The notes: generated by a model not told the origin, from the sequence alone. 64,000 bases of DNA from Peptostreptococcus canis (GCF_014229965.1 NZ_JABGBW010000005.1:1-64000), one strand, 5' to 3'; shown: positions 19,128 to 28,545, numbered from the stretch's first letter. Translations and numbers: made by a program.

Positions 19128-19397
19128 ATGCTATCAAAAAATTTAAATGTTGGACAATTGGTCGAAGCTTCCTGTGGAAGAGATCAGGGAAGACTTTTTT
19201 TCATAGTTTATATAGTTGATAAAAATTATGTACTTATTGCTGATGGGAAAAGCAGGAAGCTTGACAATCCGAAGAAGAAGAAAATAAAACATTTAAATAT
19301 ACGAAACTTTGTACATAAGGAAGTAAATGAATTATTAAATAACGGAAATAATATAACAGATTCTTTTTTAAGAGCTGAGCTAAATAAGTTAAAGTAA
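19128..19397 (+). CDS. KOW-domain RNA-binding protein (L14e-like)
   Basis: 89 aa. GQLVEASCGRDQGRLFFIV is a KOW motif like that of eukaryotic/archaeal L14e, and VLIADGKSRKLDNPKKKK continues the fold. The family sits just before infA in many clostridia and probably binds ribosomal RNA, but its role is unproven. AAGGAGGGG precedes the ATG. Confidence 0.85.
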   Translation: MLSKNLNVGQLVEASCGRDQGRLFFIVYIVDKNYVLIADGKSRKLDNPKKKKIKHLNIRNFVHKEVNELLNNGNNITDSFLRAELNKLK

Positions 19398-19431
19398 GTG
19401 TTAACTTGTGAAATGGAGGTTTGGTTAGTTA

Positions 19432-19650
19432 ATGGCCAAAAAAGATGTAATTGAATTAGAAGGTACAGTTTCTGAAACTCTACCAAATGCAATGTTTAAA
19501 GTTAGATTAGATAATGGGCATGAAGTATTATGTCACATATCAGGAAAGCTAAGAATGAACTTCATAAGGATTCTCGAAGGAGATAAGGTGAATATAGAGC
19601 TTTCCCCTTATGATCTTACGAGAGGAAGAATTACTTGGCGTAAGAAGTAG
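19432..19650 (+). CDS. infA: Translation initiation factor IF-1
   Basis: 72 aa, full length. The OB-fold protein [18 protein letters not shown]...[13 protein letters not shown] is unmistakable. IF-1 blocks the A site during initiation. AATGGAGG precedes the ATG. A 7-bp hairpin at 19649-19664 separates it from rpmJ. Confidence 0.98.
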   Translation: MAKKDVIELEGTVSETLPNAMFKVRLDNGHEVLCHISGKLRMNFIRILEGDKVNIELSPYDLTRGRITWRKK

Positions 19651-19676
19651 ACTATTTATAGTCTGAGGAGGTATAA

Positions 19677-19793
<117 letters not shown>

Positions 19794-19847
19794 TAACAAA
19801 AGCTTGATAGATTGTGAAACTCAGTAATAAACGTAGGAGGTGCGAAT

Positions 19848-20219
19848 ATGGCAAGAATAGCTGGTGTAGACTTACCTAGAGAAAAAAGAGCTGAAATAGG
19901 CTTAACATATATTTATGGTATAGGAAGAGCTACTTCAAATGAAATATTAGCTAAAGCTGGTATCAATCCAGATGCTAGAATAAAAGATCTTTCTGAAGAT
20001 GAAGTTAATGAACTTAGAAAGATAATAGATGAAGATTATCTTGTTGAAGGTGATTTAAGAAGAGAAATTGCTCTAAATATAAAGAGATTAAGAGACATAA
20101 AGTGCTATAGAGGTATGAGACATGCTAAGGGATTACCTCTAAGAGGTCAGAGAACTAAGACTAATGCTAGAACAAGAAAAGGTCCTAGAAAAACTGTATC
20201 TCGTAAGAAGAAGAAATAA
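19848..20219 (+). CDS. rpsM: 30S ribosomal protein S13
   Basis: 123 aa. [20 protein letters not shown] and the basic C-terminal tail are diagnostic. S13 contacts P-site tRNA and S19. AGGAGGTG precedes the ATG. It begins the alpha-operon portion. Confidence 0.98.
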   Translation: MARIAGVDLPREKRAEIGLTYIYGIGRATSNEILAKAGINPDARIKDLSEDEVNELRKIIDEDYLVEGDLRREIALNIKRLRDIKCYRGMRHAKGLPLRGQRTKTNARTRKGPRKTVSRKKKK

Positions 20220-20250
20220 AGAATACAGTAGTTAAAGGAGGGAAATAATA

Positions 20251-20652
20251 ATGGCAAAAGGCAAGAAAAAAGTAGTTCAACGTGTTAGAAGAAGAGAACG
20301 TAAGAACATAGAACGTGGACATGCACATATACAGTCTACTTTTAATAATACAATAGTAACATTAACAGACGTACATGGTAATGCAATTTCATGGGCATCT
20401 TCAGGTCAATTAGGATTTAAAGGTTCAAGAAAAGCTACTCCATTTGCTTCTCAGATGGCAGCTGAAACAGCAGCTAAAGCAGCGATGGAACACGGTTTAA
20501 AGACTGTAGAAGTATTTGTTAAAGGACCTGGTTCAGGTAGAGAAGCAGCTATTAGAGCTCTTCAGGCAACTGGTCTTGAAGTTACAATGATTAAGGATGT
20601 CACTCCAATACCACACAACGGTTGTAGACCGCCAAAGAGAAGAAGAGTGTAG
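20251..20652 (+). CDS. rpsK: 30S ribosomal protein S11
   Basis: 133 aa. [20 protein letters not shown] and [15 protein letters not shown] are invariant. S11 lies at the platform near E-site mRNA. The next gene is rpoA; rpsD (S4), usually between them, is missing from this operon. Confidence 0.98.
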   Translation: MAKGKKKVVQRVRRRERKNIERGHAHIQSTFNNTIVTLTDVHGNAISWASSGQLGFKGSRKATPFASQMAAETAAKAAMEHGLKTVEVFVKGPGSGREAAIRALQATGLEVTMIKDVTPIPHNGCRPPKRRRV

Positions 20653-20705
20653 TGTTGAGGTATTTCACCCTCAGTGGATCAATATTTTTATAGGAGGGTT
20701 TATCC

Positions 20706-21653
20706 ATGATAGAAATAGAAAAGCCAAAAGTTGATATTATCGAGTTAAGCGAAGATTATAGATATGGCAAATTTGTTGTTGAACCATTAGAGAGAGGATT
20801 TGGTATTACGGTTGGTAATGCATTAAGGAGAATTCTTCTTTCATCTTTGCCGGGAGTAGCGGTATATGCAATTAGAATTGATGGAGTTCTTCATGAATTT
20901 TCAACTGTACCCGGTGTTAAGGAAGATGTAACTGAAATAATACTTTCTTTAAAAGAGTTATCAGCGACAATAGACGATGAAGAATCAAAGGTTTTAAGAA
21001 TTCAGGCTGTAGGACCATGTGAAGTAAAAGGTTCTGATATTATATGTCCTACTGGAGTAGAGATAATCAGCAAGGATTTACATATTGCGACTTTGGACGA
21101 GCATGCTAGGTTAAATATGGAAATATATATCAATAAGGGAAGAGGATATGTTTCTGCTGAAGAAAACAAGAAAGAAAGTATGGCAATAGGAGTTTTACCT
21201 GTGGACTCAATCTATACACCGATTGAAAAGGTAAGCTATCATGTTGAAAATACTAGAGTTGGTCAGAGAACAGATTTTGACAAACTTACGCTTGAAGTTC
21301 TGACAAATGGAAGTATTAATCCTCAAGAAGGAATATCTCTGGCTGCAAAGGTTCTTGATGAACATTTGAAGTTATTTATTGACTTAACAGAGCATATAGG
21401 CAATGTTGAAATAATGGTAGAAAAAGAAGAGGACAAGAAAGAAAAAGTCCTTGAAATGACTATAGAAGAACTAGACTTATCAGTTAGATCTTATAATTGT
21501 TTAAAAAGAGCTGGAATCAATACAGTTGAAGAATTATCCAATAAGTCTGAAGATGATATGATGAAGGTTAGAAACTTAGGTAAGAAATCACTTGAAGAAG
21601 TGATTCAAAAGCTTAATGAACTTGATCTGAAGTTGAAACCAAATGAAGAATAA
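20706..21653 (+). CDS. rpoA: RNA polymerase alpha subunit
   Basis: 315 aa, complete. The N-terminal dimerisation domain includes [20 protein letters not shown], and the C-terminal helix-hairpin-helix domain ([20 protein letters not shown]) binds UP elements and activators. AGGAGGG precedes the ATG, and a short hairpin (TGAGG/CCTCA) lies in the 53-base gap after rpsK. Confidence 0.98.
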   Translation: MIEIEKPKVDIIELSEDYRYGKFVVEPLERGFGITVGNALRRILLSSLPGVAVYAIRIDGVLHEFSTVPGVKEDVTEIILSLKELSATIDDEESKVLRIQAVGPCEVKGSDIICPTGVEIISKDLHIATLDEHARLNMEIYINKGRGYVSAEENKKESMAIGVLPVDSIYTPIEKVSYHVENTRVGQRTDFDKLTLEVLTNGSINPQEGISLAAKVLDEHLKLFIDLTEHIGNVEIMVEKEEDKKEKVLEMTIEELDLSVRSYNCLKRAGINTVEELSNKSEDDMMKVRNLGKKSLEEVIQKLNELDLKLKPNEE

Positions 21654-21687
21654 ATATCTAGATAAAATCTGTAAAGGAGGGAAATAG

Positions 21688-22029
21688 ATGGCTAATTACC
21701 GTAAATTAGGACGTGAAACTGCTCACAGAAACTTAATGCTAAGAAACCTTGTTACTAGCTTATTAAGAGAAGGCAGAATCGAAACTACAGTTACTAGAGC
21801 AAAAGAAACTAGAAGAATGGCTGAAAAGATGATAACTCTTGCAAAAAGAGGTGATCTTCATGCTAGAAGACAGGTTCTTGCTTATATATTAGATGAAACA
21901 GTAGTAAAGAACTTATTTGATGATATAGCACCAAAGTATGCTGAAAGAAATGGTGGATACACTAGAATATTAAAGAAGGGACCAAGAAGAGGAGATAATG
22001 CTGAAATGGCAATTATCGAATTAGTATAA
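21688..22029 (+). CDS. rplQ: 50S ribosomal protein L17
   Basis: 113 aa, the short bacterial form. [18 protein letters not shown] opens it. Last gene of the long ribosomal block. It is followed after 19 bases by a terminator whose sequence is repeated at 23716. Confidence 0.98.
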   Translation: MANYRKLGRETAHRNLMLRNLVTSLLREGRIETTVTRAKETRRMAEKMITLAKRGDLHARRQVLAYILDETVVKNLFDDIAPKYAERNGGYTRILKKGPRRGDNAEMAIIELV

Positions 22030-22048
22030 TTTGGTCTTTGAAAATTTG

Positions 22049-22085
22049 CTGATGCTGGATTTTTTCCGGTATCAGTATTTTTTTT
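22049..22085 (+). terminator. Terminator of the ribosomal block
   Basis: A 10-bp stem (22049-22058 with 22066-22075, two G-U pairs) with a T-rich loop, then a long T run at 22077-22085. Confidence 0.88.
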
Positions 22086-22093
22086 CATAAATA

Positions 22094-22154
22094 TTGTAAA
22101 AAAAGAAAACTTTTCGTATAATAATAAAAAAGAGAATGCAATTAATAATTGCAT
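22094..22154 (+). promoter_or_regulatory. Promoter with downstream dyad, copy 1
   Basis: TTGTAA (22094-22099), a 17-base spacer and TATAAT (22117-22122). An 8-3-8 dyad ATGCAATT-AAT-AATTGCAT follows at 22136-22154, positioned like an operator just after the transcription start. In copy 2 the left arm of this dyad is degraded. Confidence 0.6.
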
Positions 22155-22183
22155 ATAATATAAAAATCAATAATAGAAGTAAG

Positions 22184-22312
22184 ATGTATTATATTTATCA
22201 AAATAGTAGATTAAATGATGCGATATTAAGAGCCACAAGATCAAAGAACTTTTACATATTGGATAATGGTGGCAATATAATTAATTGCTCCAATCTAAAG
22301 ATAGAAAAATAA
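22184..22312 (+). CDS. Small hypothetical ORF, 42 aa
   Basis: It encodes a 42-residue polar peptide (MYYIYQNSRLNDAILRATRS...) behind a weak AGAAG. Its ATG lies in the leader of repeat copy 1, at a place where copy 2 has a frame that stops after five codons. I recognise no family. It could be a short real gene coupled to the next one, or chance coding. Confidence 0.35.
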   Translation: MYYIYQNSRLNDAILRATRSKNFYILDNGGNIINCSNLKIEK

Positions 22313-22325
22313 AGGAGAGAACATA

Positions 22326-22727
22326 GTGTATTTGAATGATGAAGATATAGAAAAACTTAATAATGAACTAGAATTAAGTTGTATAACAAATCTATTGTTA
22401 GAAATAATTAAAAATAATCATGAAGATATGATTTACGATATAAATTTTATTTTCTTGGACAAAGCATTGGATATTAAAACACATAAAAAAATTTTCGTTG
22501 AACTATTAGGAGAATATCAAAAAGAATTTATATCAAAAGGTATAATACCTAGTATAGAAGATATTCATGAAAAACTAATAAAAATAATTTCAATTAATGA
22601 CTCTTTTTTAGAAGGAATATCCTATCTAAATAAAGATAAATATAATATAGATTTTACTAGAAAATTTCTAACAAAAATTAGAGAAAAAAATGAAGAATTT
22701 ACATTTTTGACAAAAATGAAAATATAA
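22326..22727 (+). CDS. Hypothetical protein, 133 aa
   Basis: Starts at GTG 22326 with AAAGGAGAGA 6 bases upstream. The product is acidic and mostly helical (LNNELELSCITNLLLEIIKNN..., DIHEKLIKIISIND) with no membrane segment and no motif I recognise. Codon use matches its AT-rich neighbours. It is probably expressed from the copy 1 promoter. Function unknown. Confidence 0.6.
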   Translation: MYLNDEDIEKLNNELELSCITNLLLEIIKNNHEDMIYDINFIFLDKALDIKTHKKIFVELLGEYQKEFISKGIIPSIEDIHEKLIKIISINDSFLEGISYLNKDKYNIDFTRKFLTKIREKNEEFTFLTKMKI

Positions 22728-22879
22728 TAAAAATTTAATTCTAGAAATCAGATATAAAAAGGAGTTGATCCAAAAGTCCTAAATTGCTGTATATATTTAC
22801 CTATGCATATATTATCCAAATAGAAGCTTTAAGGATTTTAGAGTTTTAAACATAACGAGATAATGGAGGGCATTTATCA

Positions 22880-23351
22880 ATGAAAAAAAAGATTGTAATA
22901 GCATCCACAATTATAATATTAATAGTAATATCTGTTTATTATGCACTTTTTTTAAATAGAGAAAAAAATCATTATGAAGAAGCGAATAAAACCGTAAGGA
23001 AATTTATTGTTGCAGAAAATAAAAAAGATATGAAGACTATTGATGAATTAATTTTGAAATCTGAAGAAACCCAATATACTATAGGATCTAGTATCCCCAA
23101 AATGATAAATGAGATTAATAGCATTGAATACAAATCCAGCACCCCAGCCAAGTCAAAATACGAACCTCTAGAATGTACAGTCAATGGCTTTAAAAAAAAC
23201 ATTTAAAGAAGGAATAATCTTGGAAGTTGATTACTATATAGATTATAAAAAAGATAATCAACCAGATAGTGATGGTATAAATTCAATGTTTTATACATTA
23301 GTAAAAGATGGTGATGTTTACAAAATCGCATCAATTGGAACTGGACCTTAG
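22880..23351 (+). pseudogene. Small secreted/anchored protein (DUF4829-like), frameshifted at an A8 run
   Basis: The first 108 codons (22880-23206) encode a signal-anchor helix (residues 4-22) and the start of an NTF2-like domain (EANKTVRKFIVAENKKDMKT). After the A8 run at 23192-23199 the same domain continues in the +1 frame (FKEGIILEVDYYIDYKKD ... VYKIASIGTGP) to a stop at 23349-23351. Removing one A joins the two parts into a ~156-residue protein. It may be a sequencing error, a true pseudogene, or slippage-controlled. GGAGGG precedes the ATG. Confidence 0.75.
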
Positions 23352-23384
23352 ATTTTTTACTTTTATATTGGTTGTATAATATTT

Positions 23385-23428
23385 AGCGTTGATGAGAGAA
23401 ATTTTTCTCTCTCAATGCGTATTTTTTT
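23385..23428 (+). terminator. Terminator after the frameshifted gene
   Basis: An imperfect stem centred on GAGAGAAA/TTTCTCTC (23386-23400 with 23404-23420), then T7 at 23422-23428. Its outer arm CGTTGATGA also forms an inverted pair with TCATCAACG at 23664-23672. Confidence 0.7.
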
Positions 23429-23521
23429 CCTTGAATTTATAATCTAAGTGCAACTAAAAATGATTCATAGCTATCTTGATAAAATAGAATTTGCAAATAC
23501 GTCTAAAAATCAGGAGGAACT

Positions 23522-23659
23522 ATAAATCATTATAATCATTTTATACTAAGAGAACGTGAAATGCTTAAACATTTTCTTGATATAGGCAAAAATCAGACAG
23601 AAATTTCAACTTTATTAGGAAAAAATAAGTCGTGCTGCCGCATAATTTTATTGATTTAA
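23522..23659 (+). pseudogene. IS30-family transposase remnant
   Basis: 45 codons translate to the N-terminal helix-turn-helix of IS30 transposases (NHFILREREMLKHFLDIG, then QTEISTLLGKNKSCCR in place of the usual EIA..LGRSPSTISRE). AGGAGG sits 7 bases before ATA 23522, which occupies the start-codon position, so the ATG has been lost. The catalytic DDE part is gone. Flanking inverted CGTTGATGA copies (23387-23395, 23664-23672) may be decayed ends. Confidence 0.65.
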
Positions 23660-23706
23660 ATTATCATCAACGTTATTTGACATAGAACCACAATTATATT
23701 ATGATA

Positions 23707-23870
23707 AAAATTTGCTGATGCTGGATTTTTTACAGTATCAGTATTTTTTTATCATAAATATTGTAAAAAAAGAAAGATTTTTTTAAAGCTTTTCGTATAA
23801 TAATACAAAAGAGAATTAAATTAATAATTGCATATAATATAAAAAAGTAAAAAGAAGGAAGATGTATTAT
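23707..23870 (+). repeat. Direct repeat copy 2: terminator, promoter, leader
   Basis: Second copy of 22041-22192. It includes a functional-looking terminator (CTGATGCTGG/CAGTATCAG, then T7) and TATAAT at 23796-23801. The TTGTAA to TATAAT distance is 29 instead of 17, so the promoter is altered. It runs straight into the start of the sigma factor gene. Confidence 0.9.
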
Positions 23871-24453
23871 GTTTATTAAAGAGGAAAATTTTATAGAAAG
23901 GCTAAAGAAAAAAGACGAAGATGCATTAATTTATGTAAGAGATTATTACGGTTGGATAATAAAAACAGTATTAAAAAAAGAGTTAACTTATATACCAGAA
24001 ATGTATGATGAATGTTTTAATGATTGCTTGTTTTTTATTTGGAAAAATATATCTAGTTTCGATGAAAATAAAGGTAAATTTGAGACTTGGGTAGGAAGTA
24101 TAGCAAAATATAGATCAATTGATTATAAAAGAAAGTACATAAAAGAAAAGTTAAGGGAAAATAAAATTTCGGATAAATTTGACATTGGTGAAGAAAGTAT
24201 GACTTTAGAGAAAATATTGAATAAAGAAATTGAAGAAGAAGTTTATAAAATCATATCAAATTTAAATGAGGAAAACAGAAATATTTTTTGGGATTATTAT
24301 ATTAAAGGATATAGAGCAGATGAAATTAGCAGAAAATATAAAATATCTACCCAGTCTATATATAGTCGTATGTTTAGAAGTAAAAAGAAGTTAAAAGAAT
24401 TTATTGAGAATAAAAAGGAAAAGAGGGGGAAAAAATATGAAAAGAAAATATGA
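23869..24453 (+). CDS. ECF-like sigma-70 family RNA polymerase sigma factor
   Basis: 194 aa. Region 2 spans about residues 20-95 (YDECFNDCLFFIWKNISSF, FETWVGSIAKYRSIDYKR), and region 4 has a helix-turn-helix (RADEISRKYKISTQSIYSR) near 150-170. There is no region 1.1 or 3. AGAAGGAAG precedes the ATG. The 3' end overlaps the next gene, a membrane protein of the DUF4179 type, by 17 bases, so the two form a sigma/anti-sigma pair. Its own promoter is the altered copy 2. Confidence 0.88.
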   Translation: MFIKEENFIERLKKKDEDALIYVRDYYGWIIKTVLKKELTYIPEMYDECFNDCLFFIWKNISSFDENKGKFETWVGSIAKYRSIDYKRKYIKEKLRENKISDKFDIGEESMTLEKILNKEIEEEVYKIISNLNEENRNIFWDYYIKGYRADEISRKYKISTQSIYSRMFRSKKKLKEFIENKKEKRGKKYEKKI

Positions 24454-25477
24454 TTTTTTAAATGATATGGAGTTTAATATGAACGATTATGTAAGAAATG
24501 ATTTAGATGATTTAGACAGATATATTTCGGATAAATTTATAGGGAATTTAAAGTATAGAAATAAGATTAAAAAAGTAAATTATATCTTAGTAGCAAGCTT
24601 ACTTTTATTTTCAATATTAAATATGGATGCAATAAAAGCATCAACAGTTAATTTTATCAATAATATAGAATATAAGTTTTCAGAAATAACAGGCAATATA
24701 AAGTATAATGATTTTTCGTCAATAGTTCATAGCTCTGTAGAAAGTGGTGGCGTACAGATACAAATTGAAGAAGTGATTTTTTATGAAGATAGAATGGATA
24801 TTACTTTTTTAATAGATAATCATAATAAAAAGGATAATAATATAGACGACTTAAATTTATATATAGATGATAAAAAAGTAGATATAAGTGGGAAAACAGG
24901 AAATTCTTTTGAAAAAAATAATATTACATATACAAATCTGTCATTTCATTTTAATAAAGATGTCAGCAAGTTTGTAAATAAAAATTCAAAGGTAGATCTT
25001 TTTATAAATAGTGTATGCTCATTGAATGATGGCAAAGTAATAAATGGAAATTGGAAGTTCAATTTCTTATGTAATTCTAAAATGCTTAAAAAATCTGAAA
25101 CAGTATATGTAAATAAAGAATTAAATAATGAAGATATTTCTGTTAAAATTGATAAGGCAATATTAAGACCTACTAACAATTTGGAAATGAAATCTGAAAT
25201 TTTGAGGACTTCTAAAAAAGGAAAAGAATTACTAGAAAGAAATACTAGTCTTATAATTGTTGGTGAAAATTCAACTGGCGAAAAAATAGAGTTATTTGAA
25301 AATAAGAGAGATAAAGAGATCAGCTATTTTGTGCAAAGTAAAGAGGATAGACAAAAACAAATCGAAGACTTAACTGATTATACTTTCAAAATGTATTTTG
25401 AAGAATATAGAGATGGTGAATTATCTGAAAGAAAAGAAATTGGAGAGAAATTTAAAATTAAAAATCATTCTAATTAA
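24437..25477 (+). CDS. Membrane anti-sigma factor, DUF4179-type
   Basis: 346 aa. Start taken at ATG 24437 behind AGAGGGGG; the frame extends 11 codons upstream without a site. A short cytoplasmic part (about 1-55) should hold the sigma factor. One membrane helix (about 57-75, YILVASLLLFSILNM) follows, then a large outer region whose first part matches DUF4179 (GGVQIQIEEVIFYEDRMDITFLID). The cognate signal is unknown. A very strong hairpin terminator begins at its stop codon. Confidence 0.82.
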   Translation: MKRKYDFLNDMEFNMNDYVRNDLDDLDRYISDKFIGNLKYRNKIKKVNYILVASLLLFSILNMDAIKASTVNFINNIEYKFSEITGNIKYNDFSSIVHSSVESGGVQIQIEEVIFYEDRMDITFLIDNHNKKDNNIDDLNLYIDDKKVDISGKTGNSFEKNNITYTNLSFHFNKDVSKFVNKNSKVDLFINSVCSLNDGKVINGNWKFNFLCNSKMLKKSETVYVNKELNNEDISVKIDKAILRPTNNLEMKSEILRTSKKGKELLERNTSLIIVGENSTGEKIELFENKRDKEISYFVQSKEDRQKQIEDLTDYTFKMYFEEYRDGELSERKEIGEKFKIKNHSN

Positions 25478-25530
25478 TAACTAAAATAAAAGATTGTGCT
25501 ACATTGGTGCAATCTTTTATTTTAGTTATT
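25476..25530. terminator. Very long perfect hairpin terminator
   Basis: A perfect 21-bp stem (25476-25496 with 25510-25530) with a 13-base loop begins inside the anti-sigma stop codon. The 3' arm is T-rich. It is nearly symmetrical and could end transcription from either side. Confidence 0.8.
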
Positions 25531-25620
25531 ATTAAAAATGTGGTAATATAATGATGTAACTAAAATATAAAATAAACATATTCAAAGTATATAGAAAAAT
25601 ATTTTATAAGAGGTATATTT

Positions 25621-26592
25621 ATGAAAATATTAATTAATAGAAATTTGGGAAAAGAAAAGATGAAAGAAATTGAAGAATTGGGGTATGAGATAATCTTTAT
25701 TCCTGAAAAAGAATTATATAACACAACAAAAGAAGAGTTAGGCAAAAAGTATGATCTAAATAAAGTGTATGAGGTTGATGTATGGTTTACATATATGGGA
25801 TTTGATTTCTTAGATATTACTAAGATGAAAAATTTAAAATACGTTCATCTTACAAGTGCCGGAATAAATCAAGTTCCTGTGGACTATTTAGAGGAAAACA
25901 ATATATATCTTTCTAATAACACCACAGGATATGCTGTTCCAATGGCAGAAAGTATAGTGATGTATATTTTGGAGGTATATAAAAATAGCTATAAAATGTT
26001 TAAATCTCAAGAAGAAAAAAATTGGAAAACAGATATGAGTTGGATGGAGTTAGCTGGTAAGAAGGTTGGATTTCTAGGTACCGGAAATATTGCAAAAGAG
26101 GCTGCAAAAAGACTTAGGGCATTTGAAGTAGATATTTGGGGCGTTAATACAGATGGTAGAGATATTGAATTTTTTGACAGATGTTTTTCTGTAAAAGAAA
26201 TGGATTTATTTTTTAAAGAGTGCGATGTAGTAATAGGTTTAATGCCAGCCACAGATAAAACTACCGGTATAGTAAATTCCAGTAAGTTTGAAATTATGAA
26301 GAAAGATTCAATTTTTATAAATATTGGAAGAGGAAATTTGGTGAATGAAAGAGATTTAGAAAAATATGTATCTAAATTTAGAGGTGTAGTTTTAGATGTA
26401 GTAGAAAATGAACCTCTTTCTAAGGATAGTATATTATGGGAGTGCGAAAATGTAATAATAACACCACACAATTCTTGGGTGTCTGAAAATAATATAAATA
26501 GACTTGGAATAAGAGTATATGAAAATTTGAAATCATTTATTGAAACGGGTAGGCCAAATTATTATATGAGAGATATAAAAAGAGGGTATTAA
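25621..26592 (+). CDS. D-2-hydroxyacid dehydrogenase family protein
   Basis: 323 aa, complete. The NAD(P) Rossmann motif is GFLGTGNIAKEAAKRL near residue 143. Catalytic residues are visible: Arg in NIGRGNLVNERDL, Glu in VVENEPLS and His in ITPHNSW. Substrate cannot be told; reduction of a 2-ketoacid is the family activity, and it may serve amino-acid fermentation. AAGAGG precedes the ATG. It stands alone between the sigma operon and the Ecf operon. Confidence 0.88.
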   Translation: MKILINRNLGKEKMKEIEELGYEIIFIPEKELYNTTKEELGKKYDLNKVYEVDVWFTYMGFDFLDITKMKNLKYVHLTSAGINQVPVDYLEENNIYLSNNTTGYAVPMAESIVMYILEVYKNSYKMFKSQEEKNWKTDMSWMELAGKKVGFLGTGNIAKEAAKRLRAFEVDIWGVNTDGRDIEFFDRCFSVKEMDLFFKECDVVIGLMPATDKTTGIVNSSKFEIMKKDSIFINIGRGNLVNERDLEKYVSKFRGVVLDVVENEPLSKDSILWECENVIITPHNSWVSENNINRLGIRVYENLKSFIETGRPNYYMRDIKRGY

Positions 26593-26593
26593 A

Positions 26594-26653
26594 TTTGCAT
26601 ATTCTAATAGAGCAATTAAATAATTGATTTCATTGATATTGATGATATGCAAA
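26594..26653 (+). repeat. Inverted repeat TTTGCATAT / ATATGCAAA
   Basis: Perfect 9-base arms (26594-26602, 26645-26653) flank an inner CAATTA/TAATTG dyad, just after the dehydrogenase stop. There is no T tract, so it is a weak terminator candidate or a structured 3' end. Confidence 0.35.
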
Positions 26654-26678
26654 ACGTGTGGAAGAAGATAGGGCTTTA

Positions 26679-26687
26679 TGCTATAAT
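26679..26687 (+). promoter_or_regulatory. Extended -10 promoter for the ecf operon
   Basis: TG-C-TATAAT (26679-26687), an extended -10 element with no good -35 box. It lies about 108 bases before the ecfA1 start. Confidence 0.5.
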
Positions 26688-26794
26688 TAAAAGATAGATT
26701 TTAAAAATAATAAAAAAAGCTAAGTTTGATTGTGTTATTTGAATATTAAATGATAACAAACTATACGGTAGCTAAAATAAGAGCGGAGGAGCAA

Positions 26795-27631
26795 ATGGAA
26801 AACATAATCAAGGTAAAAAACTTGACATTTGAATATACTAGTGATGAACACACACACCGCGCAATTGATGACTTTAATTTAAATATAAATGAAGGAGAAT
26901 TTGTAGCTATTATAGGTCATAATGGTTCCGGAAAATCAACTCTTTCTAAAAATTTAAATGCAATTTTAATTCCTACTCAAGGGGATATTGTTATAGATGG
27001 AATGAATACCAAGGAAGAAAAGTATTTATGGGATATTAGACAAACTGCCGGGATGGTATTTCAAAATCCGGATAATCAAATTGTAGCCACTATAGTAGAG
27101 GAAGATGTGGCTTTTGGCTGCGAGAATTTGGGTGTGGAACCACTGGAAATAAGGGAGAGAGTAGACTCTGCCTTAAAAAATGTGGGAATGTATGAACTTA
27201 GAGAGAGGCCGCCACATTTACTTTCAGGTGGACAAAAACAAAGAGTTGCAATCGCTGGTATTATTGCAATGAGGCCAAAATGCATAATATTTGATGAGGC
27301 TACAGCTATGCTTGATCCTTCCGGGAGACAAGAAGTAATGAATACTATAAAAAGACTAAATAAAGAATATAATATTACAGTATTGATGATTACACATTTT
27401 ATGGAAGAAGCTGTGGAAGCCGACAGGGTAATTGTAATGGAAAAAGGAAAAAAAATATTGGAGGGAAAGCCTAGAGAGGTATTTTCTCATATAGATGAAT
27501 TAAAAAAAATAGGTCTTGATGTTCCTTATATGACAGAATTATCTCAACTTTTAAATAAAGATGGGATAAAAATAAGGACTGATATATTGACGGTTGATGA
27601 AATGGTGGGTGAGCTATGTCAATTAAAGTAG
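26795..27631 (+). CDS. ecfA1: Energy-coupling factor transporter ATPase EcfA1
   Basis: 278 aa. Start taken at ATG 26795 behind GCGGAGGAG; 15 upstream codons precede that site. Walker A is GHNGSGKS near residue 41, the signature is [10 protein letters not shown] near 147, and Walker B is [12 protein letters not shown]. The C-terminal EcfA extension is present. With EcfA2 and EcfT it forms the module that powers separate S-components for vitamins or metals. No S-component is encoded here. It overlaps ecfA2 by 16 bases. Confidence 0.95.
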   Translation: MENIIKVKNLTFEYTSDEHTHRAIDDFNLNINEGEFVAIIGHNGSGKSTLSKNLNAILIPTQGDIVIDGMNTKEEKYLWDIRQTAGMVFQNPDNQIVATIVEEDVAFGCENLGVEPLEIRERVDSALKNVGMYELRERPPHLLSGGQKQRVAIAGIIAMRPKCIIFDEATAMLDPSGRQEVMNTIKRLNKEYNITVLMITHFMEEAVEADRVIVMEKGKKILEGKPREVFSHIDELKKIGLDVPYMTELSQLLNKDGIKIRTDILTVDEMVGELCQLK

Positions 27632-28545
27632 AGAATTTAACACATATATATGATGAAGGCTTGCCATTTGCACATAAAGCTTTAGACGATGTGAGCTTTG
27701 AAATAAATGATGGTGATTTTGTAGGACTGATTGGGCATACGGGATCTGGAAAATCAACATTGATACAGCATTTAAATGGAATTATGAAGCCTAATTATGG
27801 AAAAATATTTATAAATGATTTCGATATAACGGGAAAAAATCAAAACCTTACGGAAATAAGAAAAAGAGTGGGAATTGTATTTCAATATGCCGAATATCAA
27901 CTTTTTGAAGAAACAGTTGAAAGAGATATTGCCTTTGGTCCAACAAATCTGGGGCTGGATGAAGAAGAAATCTCTAAGAGGGTAAAAAAATCAATGAAAG
28001 ATGTAGGTCTTGATTATGAAACATATGCTCAAAAATCTCCATTTGATCTCTCAGGCGGTCAAAAGAGAAGGGTTGCTATTGCAGGGGTAATTGCTATGAA
28101 TCCTGAAGTATTAATTCTAGATGAGCCAACTGCCGGGCTTGATCCGGGTGGAAGAGATGAAATATTTGAACTTATAAAATCACTTCATGATAATAATAAT
28201 ATGACCGTTATTTTATCATCACATAGTATGGATGATATGGCAAAGCTTGTAAATACATTAATGGTTATGAATAAAGGTAAATTAGAATTTTTTGGTGAAC
28301 CTAGACAAATATTCAAAGATAATGCCGATAAACTAAAAGATATGGGATTGGATATTCCTCAAGTGTTGGAATTGGCATTGAAACTTAGAAAAAAAGCCGG
28401 TTTCAATATAAGGACCGATGTAATAAATATTTCTGAGGTAAAAAAAGAAATAGAAAGATGCCTTAGAGAAAAAGATTATATAGAAATAAAACTCGATAAT
28501 AAAATTGAAACTAATGGATTTTTCCATACAAGGGAGGGTGTATAA
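27616..28545 (+). CDS. ecfA2: Energy-coupling factor transporter ATPase EcfA2
   Basis: 309 aa. Walker A is GHTGSGKST near residue 40, the signature is [13 protein letters not shown] and Walker B is [12 protein letters not shown]. The C-terminal tail of ~25 residues after the conserved end is charged and slightly longer than usual. It pairs with EcfA1 as the ATPase heterodimer. Its stop is adjacent to the ecfT ATG. Confidence 0.95.
   Translation: MSIKVENLTHIYDEGLPFAHKALDDVSFEINDGDFVGLIGHTGSGKSTLIQHLNGIMKPNYGKIFINDFDITGKNQNLTEIRKRVGIVFQYAEYQLFEETVERDIAFGPTNLGLDEEEISKRVKKSMKDVGLDYETYAQKSPFDLSGGQKRRVAIAGVIAMNPEVLILDEPTAGLDPGGRDEIFELIKSLHDNNNMTVILSSHSMDDMAKLVNTLMVMNKGKLEFFGEPRQIFKDNADKLKDMGLDIPQVLELALKLRKKAGFNIRTDVINISEVKKEIERCLREKDYIEIKLDNKIETNGFFHTREGV

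Larger units (their letters stand above)
22041..22192 (+). repeat. Direct repeat copy 1: terminator, promoter, leader
   Basis: 152 bases nearly identical to 23707-23870. The unit contains the terminator stem, ATTGTAAAAAAAG, TTTTCGTATAATAAT, TAATTGCATATAATATAAAA and GATGTATTAT in the same order. Copy 2 has 12 extra bases between the -35-like and -10 boxes. Copy 1 also continues as TTTATCAAA against TTTATTAAA of the sigma gene start. Confidence 0.9.

Noticed and set aside
26750-26794. Upstream extension of EcfA1
   Set aside because: The extra 15 codons precede the ribosome-binding site and are not conserved in the family.
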